A DNA stretch of 64,000 bases from Sabellastarte sp. h YS-2021. Lineage: Eukaryota > Annelida > Polychaeta > Sabellida > Sabellidae. Shown one piece after another: positions 53,501-61,200 of this stretch. Below the pieces are notes generated by a model. That model had not been told where the DNA came from and did not search any database. It saw only the letters and a program-made list of their open reading frames with translations. The stretch is from contig OZ024930.1 of NCBI GenBank assembly GCA_964017235.1, positions 152,706,221 through 152,770,220 on the forward strand. The letters run 5' to 3'. Every line of letters starts with the position of its first letter. Position 1 is the stretch's first letter. Made by a program: the position numbers and the translations under genes.

Positions 53501-56500
53501 CCAGTAGTACCCTGAATCTGCTCACTAATATTCCAAACACATTCTCCACTACCCTCCTGCCTCTGGAGATCCTGTAGTTTGCTATTCTTTCTTCCCTTGT
53601 GAGTTGTCTTCTGCTGTAGGGTTTCACCATCCATGGCATCCAGACTAAGATGTCACCACCCAGCAAGAAATAGTGCAAATTTTATCGTCCCTCCCCCAGT
53701 GGTTCAGGTGGTGGAAGCCCCAAGGTTCCATCCACAATATTCTCCCTCAAATCGCTTTTGTTAAAAAATCTGTGCATCTGATGAAGATCCACTTGACCCC
53801 ACATTGACCCAGATGAATCTGTATTCTGCTGTCAACTATTTATGGCATCACCAAGGAAAAGAAGCCCTTGTATTTGTAATAGTCTCTGCCAGATTTCTTT
53901 GTCTTCTTCATTGCAATATGCTTCCCGTCTATTGCCCTACAGCATGGGGGACATTCCAGCTGATTCTAAACTTCTCCTTCACTTTTTTCCAGTCTACAAG
54001 GTCAGTAGTGCAGCACAAATATTCGTCCTTGAATTCAGCAAGGATGACTCAGCAGATCTGGGGAATGAATTTACAGGTGGTGGTTCAGCCAACCAGCCAG
54101 TGATACTGCAAGGAGGTGTATAGCTCTCATGTTGCCAGATTTCTTAGCTCTATTGCCAGTGTCAATTCAACTTCTAAGGGCTGTAACTGACTCTTTGATG
54201 TGGTGGTGTATGCATTCTTTGATGAGGTAAAAAAGGCAGGTGGCATCCTGACAAAATTCTGGTATCCTGAGATATCAGTGTGTATTAACTCTCCCAGGAG
54301 GATGTTGTAACATCCTTTTTCTTGTCTTTGAAGGATCCAGGGCATGACCCAAGGTGTGGTGGCTTTCTTCTTCTCCTGGGGGATGGCTGTGGCTGTTGCT
54401 GTGGTGCAGGCTGAAGGGCAGGTGCTGTTACTGGGTTCTGGTGTTTCTGTTTCTGTCTGTAAATCATGATGAAAAAACTCAATAAAAAACAAAAGCACCC
54501 TAAGCTTCTGTACAAATTCTGTCTCATGTGTAGCTTGCATCTATGCAGTGACAAATGATGATTTACAGCAGCCCGAAGGGGTTTCTATAATGTTGGTTTG
54601 ATCCCGACTCTGGATCCTGACTCCAGAAATTAATTAGTCCAGTCAGGATGTTTGTCGGTATGACTTGTTGGGGGCTGATACTGCTTGTCTGTTAGGGGTT
54701 TACAGCTTCTCTTGGTAGTTTCCTCTCTGCTGTGGAAATCATCACGATCTCAAGTCATGTCACTATCTTGTTCCAGAAAAGCCAGGATGTACTATGTCCT
54801 GTCAGGGAGATGAAACCGAACTAAATTTTTGTGCGCTTTTTTCTGTATTTGCATCCCCAATACCTGACTTTTGCAACCGACCCGAGAGTCGTAGAGTCGG
54901 TTATAGGGTTGGCTCTAGTGGAACACCCTCACCAATGTCACCATTTACCATGGTGGATGAAGGTGAATGGCATAAACAAGTACATGTCATATCAGAAAAT
55001 TAAATCTTAATTTGATTCCATTTGAAATAACAGATACAACTTCTTTTTTGTTATTATTTAGTGAATTAACTTTGCAAAATTTTCTATGATTTGTCAAAAA
55101 TTGTTTTCTTAAAAGTGAGCAGAGCCCTGCAATACATCAACACCACCAGTTACACTGCATTCAATTAAACTGCATACAAATATGCTGCTTATTTGTGAAA
55201 TTCTAAAAGCCTCAGTGTATGTTTCCTCAATTTGGACTAACACAAATGGATCATCTGTGATCAATGTTTCTGTTTTCACTCCAGATACATTAAAGGCCAA
55301 ATTTATATATTTTGCACCAGTCTACATACTTTTAAATTTCTAACTACATTTTTTTTATTTCACAAACAATGGCCATGTTTCTTTTACCTATGTCTCATGA
55401 CAATATAAAAGATTTCAATATGCTTATATTGTAGAATATACCAAAACGTTCATTTAATATTTTTGTATTATTTACACGACAGCTGTCTGTGTTAGGCTAG
55501 TCTTCCTTTTAGCTAATACTGATTTTTTGAAATTCCAAGGTATTCACAAATCGACTTATACAGTTGTTTCTTCAATGGGCAAAAGTCACCAAAACCAAGA
55601 TCATATTGCTTTATTTCTTCTATTGATTTGTCAGCCACTTGCTTGATTTTGGTACTGGAGTGATTGGATCTGATGTTAAAACAGGTGTTGGTCAATGTGT
55701 TATGTGATGAGGGGGGGCAGCATTACAAAAAATACATTGCAGTTGATAAATTTTATCAGATCGGCCAAGCTCGAAGCTCCAAGGTCAACTAAAGGGAAGT
55801 AAAGCTATTGTCTATGCTTTCACTACATGTAGGAGAAAACTAGCAAACCAGCAATCAACCATTTAAGTCATCCATAGCAGGGTGTATTGAAATACACATT
55901 ATAAAATCAGTTAAAGGGTTAAGGGGTTTGGGTGATGAAGTTGATGGTAAGAAAACATCCATTTACTTACCTGGCAGTGATAGCCCTTCCTGACTATGAT
56001 ATCAGTGTCTTCAGTGGTCAGTGTATCATGTATACCTGCATCAGTAGTATTTATCACACAATGGGGAGGCCACAGAGTCTGATTCAGGGGAGATCCCTCA
56101 CCTGTACATGTCACTGTATGTTGTGACGTCAGATCTTCATGCTGACATAGGTCTCCTGGAGGGTGGGTAGAATAAACAGTGCTTTTACACAAAAGATAGA
56201 AAACGTGTGATCAAAGCCCTACTACGTATGGTAGTTACAGCCATTTCAACATCAAATACAAAAATACTCTTTATAGGCCTAAACAATTATTTACCAGAAC
56301 AATATATTAATTTTGCAGTTTCCATAAGGAGACTTTCCTCCATCCTCTCAGAATGTGGGTTCGATCCCCATTTAATAAATGGCGGTTTATAGCTCAGTGT
56401 GATTTTTATATATTTACAATGTATCATCTTGAGTAGTATATGTACGTTACACACTGCTTTTCTCCATTCTACCCATTTTGACATGACCTTTACAATGTGT

Positions 56501-59500
56501 TGGAATCAACCCAAATTAATGCATACTGTTTCCTACCATAATTAACACAGCTTAAGTACAAAAAAAATCATTTTAACTTGCTATGTGCATATTTGTGTAA
56601 ATATATATTTTAATTAAACATACATTGACTCAAGTAATTAATATATTTCTACAAAAAAGGAAGCAAATTAACATATCTTTGTAATGGAAAATAATATGTT
56701 TTACTAGACATGAAGCTGGTGTGCTAAATAGCGTCTTAACCAGTCAATAGATAGCTTGCAATAGGAAAATTTTATCTTGAGAGATGTCAAATATATACCA
56801 TCCGAGTCTGTAGGATGATGATTGTGCCTCTTCACTTCTAGAGTTAGATTGAATTTCTTTTCTTATCGACAACTTTCCTTTAATGACAAGCAAGATAATT
56901 TTCTATTTATCTAAAGAATGAAAAAAAAATCAGCTGTGAATCTTATGCAAGGTAAGGGGCACCATTCAGCATAAAACTTTGCGTGGACTTTAAGTGCAAC
57001 ATAATGGAACACAAGCTTTCTTTCAACACACCTTATAGGTTACATAGTTTAAAAAAAAATCCTCAAAATTGACACTTGTCAATAAAATATACCCTTGTAG
57101 TAAGTGGCGCTCTTTATTTCTTGGTACATTGGTGAAATATGGTGTATAGTGGACAATAAAAAGCTTTTTTCAGTATGTCCTAGTTGATACTATGTTGAAT
57201 TTATTGTTAATATCCTGTTTCTGTCGATTTAAAAAGTGTGCTGAATTAATGAGCCCTGGGATACATACCATTGTCATCATAGTAGAGTGTGACCACATCA
57301 TATGGCTTACTTCCAGTATGTTGTGTGTAGAAAGATACATGGTCAGAGCAGTGCCAATCCTGGGACAACACCACCAGGTCAAAATATTGGTCATAGTCTC
57401 TGCGGATCTCATTGATCAGAGGAATCACCTGATATAAGAAATTAGAAGGCACCCTTAATATGGTTGCTATTTTAAACGATGTAAGAGGCCTCGAAGCTCA
57501 AGTTCTTCTCAAGTCATTTAAGGACTTGTTTCTCAGACCTGTGAGTAGTAAATTCCGATTCTTGGCCATACAGGAAGTAGGAAAGTTGATAGTTGTCTGC
57601 TGGTACATTATTCCTTTGCAACATTTTGCTAAGTTTATTGCTTGCTTGCTTGTTTGTTTACAGTATGACTCCAAAAGTACTCCACGGATAGTGATGGAAT
57701 TTTCAGGTAGTACCAGAACTGCTACAAAGAAGAACTGAATTTGGGCATGATTGGGTCAATATTTTTTTTATTTTTGAGAGTTTATTTTCAGAAATCACAT
57801 TAATCAAAGTCTTGCCTGGACGCCTTGACCGCTTTACTCTGCAAGAGAGGGTCAGGTATTGGCCACCATTTTGGACTGTTAGCATTCGTAGTTACACCAA
57901 GCAATGGTGTAATTTCTGGTCAATTTATTTGGTGCACCCTTTGACATTATATCCTCCTTTTTTACTATATAATGATATCATGATATATATGTATATGTTA
58001 CAGTAAATATGCGAAATCAGTAAATACGCATATTTACTGATTTGGTCAGTAAATACGCGTATTCCCTAAAATTTTCAGTAAATACGCATATTTACTGATT
58101 TATGACCTGTGTTATTTCACAAGTTTACTGGTTTGACTTTCAGTAAATATGTGAAATGAAACTTTGATGTTCACTGGTTGTAACTATATAATATTAAAGG
58201 TAAACCAAACTGTACATCATATTGGAACATTTTACTCTGTATAATATTAAAGGGGTAAACCAAACTATGAATTATATTGAAACACTTAACTCTATTATGA
58301 TGACTCTCAGAACATACTAAGCATACTACATTTTAGAGTACATTACATGCAAATATGTTGAAAAAAATAGCCCTGGGCTTTTAAATATTTATTTCTAAAA
58401 ACTTTAGATATGTGCTTCTATAGACATTTCATTTAAGCTTATATCATTTTCAATCCCACAGGTACTAAGGACCTATGTCATCCGTACAAATGATTAAAGA
58501 TCATTTAACTATTCACTATTTTTCTGTGACTGATACATAAAAAGCATGTTTATTGGAAATACATAAAAGTTTAAGAAATTAATTTAAATTTCCAAATTTT
58601 AATATATTTTAAATGTACCTTCATTCAGCAGAAATTTTACCTTATCATTTAAGACAACATGATTTACACCCAAACAAGTCTGCATGTATTCTCAAGGAAT
58701 CTATTGTAAACAGAGAGTATTAGTAAGTGGTTTCTTTATTTTATTTCAGTCAAGGCTTAATATTTTGCCATTTTCTGTTAGATTATGACTTTAATATAGG
58801 TACTGGCTACTTGATCAAAGAATTATTTAGAAACAATGAAAAGGCCAGCTAGCCCCTAACTGGATTTCATCAGAGTCTTTCAGAGGGACTTAACCTCTTT
58901 TAAGGCATCTATGGTTATGGTGTGGCTTCCTCTATTGGAGGGACAAACATTAAAGGGAAGTTTTATTTAACCTTAATTATAGATCTAAATTTTATTGGTT
59001 GCCTTTGGAAAAGAAATACATTGTTAAAATACATTGTTAAAACTACAGTGAAAGTCAGTTCTTGAACAAGAAATGTATCTTAATCTTATTACCTTGCTTG
59101 TTGTTCCTTATACATAAAGCATCATAATTTGATAAATATTTGGATATTTAAATTTATAAACTTGTCTATTTACATTACAATTTATTTTTAATGAAAAAGA
59201 TATATTACAAGTTTTTATCACATATCACATGCAAATGCTTTTGAAATTATAAAGTGATGATAAATAGTTATCCCAGTGCTGGATTGTAAACAAATATCAA
59301 ACTTTGAATATGACAAAGCCATTTAAAGTTTGAAATAACTGTATGAAGACATAGCAGATAATGCCCAAGATATTTAAGCTATAAAGTCTTCACAATGATT
59401 TTAGTAAATATGCGTATTTACTGGACCAAAAAACCAGTAAATACGCATATTTACTGATTTCGCATATTTACTGTAACATATATATGATGAAATAATGTTA

Positions 59501-61082
59501 TGGACCACCATTTTGGACAATTGACGTTCATAGTTACACCTGGCAATAAAAAGTTAAATATTCGGTATTTCTAGTCAATTCATTTGGATCACACTTTGAC
59601 ATTATATTTATTTTTTCCTATGTAATAATATATCATAATAATTAAATAACCTGTGTGTTGAATAAAAAATATGCTTTAGTTTAAGTGTTGCTAATATTGA
59701 AATTAGAAATATACAATGTTAAAATTGGATTTCATGTTGTAAAATATTTCAACATATATTAATTGATATAAATAATTAATTTGTTGAAAATATATCACGA
59801 CCAATGCTTCCCAATGCATTACAGATTAATGCTGCATTCTTTCGGCTTTTCATGACTGGCACATACATGTTCACAGCCTGTAAAAATGCAGTTAAAAATG
59901 CAAAGATCTGTGTCACGGGTAGTAAACAGCACCTCACAATGTACAAAAAAAATAGGTGAGGGTCGTCGAAGGCGATAACAGTTCTTCTACTGGTATCCCA
60001 TCTAGAGGCTTCTCGATGCAGGCCTGTTTGATGCTCCATTCTTTTGGGTGTTCACGACTGGAGTTCACGCCATGTAAAATCCGAAGAACTGTATCTGTTA
60101 GTAAACACCAACTCACAATATGCCAAATAATGCAGCATTAATCAACAAGACCAGACGCAGGTCTTGTAGCGAATACCAGCCCTTTTACTGTTAAAGTTAA
60201 GTGATATTCCATCTACCAAAAGCCCTGCTGTAATCTTTTCCATGGAGCCTGTCTGTTAAATATAATGTCTGGTACATAAAATGTATCATCTCGATAGAAT
60301 CCAAAATTACTCTTATGGAATGGAGACGAAAGTATGGCTTGATTAAGTTTCATTGACAGTCAGGAGACAAGCATTAAAATTTTACTGCCAAAATTTCAAC
60401 CTTAAAAAAGTAACACTGTGGCTGGAGCCATGCATGGATTTATCCCAAAATTGCAATTTTCTTCATATAAAGACCAAACTTAGCCAAACTTTATCTTTTA
60501 ATTTCTCCAAATTTGAATAAATCATTAAATGAACCTTGTATACATTAAAGTATGCGGTAGATTACATTTAAGGGTATTCTCTATCTTCCATTTACTTTTC
60601 ATTCAGGTCACAGCTCCACACTCATGAAACCACCTGTTACTTCAAAAACTGTTGAAATCAGGTTTTTAATATCCAGAGTTTTGTAATACATTTCAGCGAA
60701 GAGTGAAACTATATCTTTGATAACTTCAATTTTTTTTATATTTTCTGTATTTATATACTACATATCCAAACAAAAATAGGTGTACTTAGTTTAAATCAAC
60801 TGTGCCTGCATTAGTCAGTAGAATTTATATAAATCTCATTCAATTTTACTGAATTAATTTCTTGGGCAGAGCTCTACAACTTTTACTACTTTGTCACTTT
60901 CCTGAACCCATCCCATTCAATCACCTTACCTGCTTTCCATCAGCTACTGGCAATGTCCCTCCTTCTACAAAACAGTATTGTACATCTATAATGACCAAAG
61001 CTATCCTGGGAGTCACACTACCCACTGATGTCCCCAGTGTGCCAAGTACCATCAACACTATCCACCCCACATAAATTTCCAT
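41434..61082 (-). CDS. Nicotinamidase (isochorismatase family), six exons, complete
   Basis: Converts nicotinamide to nicotinate and ammonia in NAD salvage. Exons on the reverse strand: 61082-60930, 57428-57269, 56155-55971, 47434-47281, 42054-41968, 41552-41434. They join without a frame break into 285 residues plus TAG. Catalytic triad D33 (LVIIDVQYCF), K161 (IIVRKGYHCQ), C206 (GLARDYCVYF). Metal ligands D75, H77 and H81 (LSQDWHCSDHVSF). LWPPHCV at 132-138 is also conserved. Residues 4-20 are hydrophobic after the initiator, a likely signal peptide, and residues 272-285 form a hydrophobic tail after SSG (262-264), which could be a GPI-attachment signal. So a secreted or surface enzyme is inferred. 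All introns are GT-AG. The start ATG has a TATA box about 100 bp upstream. Exons 5 and 6 lie in the right duplication arm. Confidence 0.94.
41968..42054 (-). CDS. Nicotinamidase exon 5
   Basis: Acceptor TTTATAG, donor AGAG/GTAAAA. Encodes YTTYVIEDATRAVAENTG and LAAIEDMKARG. 'EDATRAV' is the conserved strand and turn of the family. Phase 1 at both ends. Confidence 0.92.
42210..42283. repeat. 37-bp tandem duplication
   Basis: GAAATCCAAATTATTATTAA... occurs twice, at 42210 and 42247, with the end of the first copy being the first bases of the TIR element (GTCATGGTA). It looks like slippage or an aborted insertion at the element edge. Confidence 0.85.
42271..43433. mobile_element. Two TIR elements in inverted orientation, a large palindrome
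   Basis: Copy 1 42271-42848 and copy 2 42849-43433 each open with GTCATGGTAGAAAGTC and close with its reverse complement (GGACTTTCTACCATGACATA). Copy 2 is also the reverse complement of copy 1 (for example CAAAGATTACATTCTGGTAC in copy 1 near 42690 against GTACCAGAATGTAATCTTTG near 43023), so the pair forms a palindrome of about 1.16 kb centred near 42849. No coding frame. The left arm has an empty site at about 19581. It lies in nicotinamidase intron 4. Confidence 0.85.
43921..47280 (-). other. Nicotinamidase intron 4, rest
   Basis: AT-rich. A C-run at about 44428-44441, a small direct repeat CTTGATACATGTATAC at about 44780-44815 and repeated ATTTCACGAAATAG-like phrases near 45910, 45963 and 46783. 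No exon or transposon protein recognised; the open frames, such as 45415-45768, have no recognisable motif. Confidence 0.5.
47281..47434 (-). CDS. Nicotinamidase exon 4 (catalytic Cys)
   Basis: Acceptor CTTTCAG, donor TTGG/GTAAGT. Encodes LDSYSVFFDNGGFGQTEL and LYITGLARDYCVYFTAKDSQ. It carries the nucleophile C206 and the DNGG substrate-pocket loop. Confidence 0.95.
47435..49204 (-). other. Nicotinamidase intron 3, 3' part
   Basis: AT-rich intron sequence with no recognised exon or element. Confidence 0.5.
49205..49580 (-). mobile_element. L2-like non-LTR 3' end fragment
   Basis: The complement reads DVPTVWNALSDEIHASLSLA and SFTKQLKTYL, the C-terminal end of an L2-like RT, then about 170 bp of UTR with AGATTAAGCACTATAAAAG and an (ATTAGA)n-like tail near 49215-49235. 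Only the end of the element is present, in intron 3. Confidence 0.78.
49581..51279. other. Nicotinamidase intron 3, middle
   Basis: AT-rich, nothing recognised. The short frame at 51063-51248 has no known motif. Confidence 0.45.
51280..52560 (+). pseudogene. Degenerate Pro/Gln-rich coding-like region
   Basis: GC content and codon-like texture rise here. Frames give a charged stretch near 51780-51835 (GVEREHMEHEEREEGERLQ), then YINYLASEVEERSRQPQQPQ, FHTDSDEELQPTI and QPQPPQQLAYTKQQQ with stops between. It looks like a decayed protein gene. Its nearness to the Harbinger transposase suggests the second (DNA-binding adapter) ORF of such an element, but I see no clear Myb/MADF motif. Confidence 0.35.
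52561..53289. other. Low-complexity intron sequence
   Basis: A- and T-runs with TTTGACCT/TTTGACAA phrases. GGTCCTTTTCAGG at 52554 and CCTGAAAAGGACT at 53203 form an inverted pair about 650 bp apart, which may mark the ends of a small element. No coding signal. Confidence 0.4.
53290..54530 (-). mobile_element. PIF/Harbinger transposase relic
   Basis: Reverse strand, N to C: TPWVMPWILQRQEKGCYNIL, ISGYQNFVRMPPAFF, LTLAIELRNLAT (54400-54130), a much damaged middle, then ENIVDGTLGLPPPEPLGEG, HYFLLGGDILVWMPWMVKPY, SRRQLTREERIANYRISRGR, RVVENVFGILVSRFRVLLDT, a TAG, and RVVRDITFTCVLLHNMQRTH. These are the HARBI1-type N-terminal and DDE regions. The second Asp (GGD) and the Glu (VVENVFG) can be seen; the first Asp is in the damaged part. 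Stops and frameshifts make it inactive. TIRs were not identified. It lies in nicotinamidase intron 3. Confidence 0.88.
54540..55970. other. Nicotinamidase intron 3, 5' part
   Basis: Mixed sequence. 54580-54900 is more GC-rich, perhaps an outer part of the Harbinger element. The rest is AT-rich with nothing recognised. Confidence 0.4.
55971..56155 (-). CDS. Nicotinamidase exon 3 (catalytic Lys)
   Basis: Acceptor CACCCTCCAG, donor CCAG/GTAAGT. Encodes GDLCQHEDLTSQHTVTCTGE, LNQTLWPPHCVINT and DTDIIVRKGYHCQ with K161. C108, C121, C137 and C165 could form disulphides, in line with an extracellular enzyme. Confidence 0.94.
56156..57268 (-). other. Nicotinamidase intron 2
   Basis: AT-rich intron of 1.1 kb, nothing recognised. 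Confidence 0.6.
57269..57428 (-). CDS. Nicotinamidase exon 2 (metal site)
   Basis: Acceptor TTATATCAG, donor AATG/GTATGT. Encodes VIPLINEIRRDYDQYFDLVV, LSQDWHCSDHVSFYTQH and VVTLYYDDN. D75, H77 and H81 are the metal ligands. Confidence 0.95.
57990..59486. mobile_element. Foldback element B, reverse copy of element A
   Basis: It opens with TATATGTTACAGTAAATATG at about 57993 and closes with its reverse complement at about 59484. Inside, 58110-59400 is the reverse complement of the 13730-15050 core of element A (for example TTTCACAAGTTTACTGGTTT at 58117). It carries fewer palindrome subrepeats than A (termini about 110 and 90 bp against about 230 and 155). It sits in nicotinamidase intron 1. 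No coding frame. Confidence 0.88.
59790..60125. repeat. Degenerate direct repeat of about 150 bp, two units
   Basis: Units at about 59808-59945 and 60030-60125 share GCTCCATTCTTT(T/C)GG, TTCA(T/C)GACTGG, CATGT..., TGTTAGTAAACACCAACTCACAAT/GGGTAGTAAACAGCACCTCACAAT. It lies in nicotinamidase intron 1 and has no recognised origin. Confidence 0.55.
60930..61082 (-). CDS. Nicotinamidase exon 1 (signal peptide, catalytic Asp)
   Basis: ATG at 61082 in context GTGAAGATGG, donor CAG/GTAAGG. Encodes MEIYVGWIVLMVLGTLGTSV, a plausible signal sequence with small residues near G21-S22, then PRIALVIIDVQYCFVEGG with D33. Confidence 0.92.
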
Positions 61083-61200
61083 CTTCACCACAATCCAAGC
61101 AGCGTCCCCCTTTGTCAGAACTAATGTCTTTATCTCACTAAAACTGTGAATTCTTCTGCTGGTCCAGTCTACTGACAGCCCATTTTATATAGCACATGGA
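61083..61200 (-). promoter_or_regulatory. Nicotinamidase core promoter and 5' UTR
   Basis: On the reverse strand TATATAAAA lies at 61191-61183, about 100 bp before the ATG, in GTGCTATATAAAATGGG. A start site about 25-30 bp further on (near 61155) would give a 5' UTR of about 70-75 bp with no upstream ATG. Position of the start site is inferred from normal TATA spacing. Confidence 0.65.

Noticed and set aside
59776-60116. Reverse frames of 87 and 60 codons as extra nicotinamidase exons
   Set aside because: Exons 1 and 2 join in phase without them and no family motif is present; they overlap a degenerate direct repeat.
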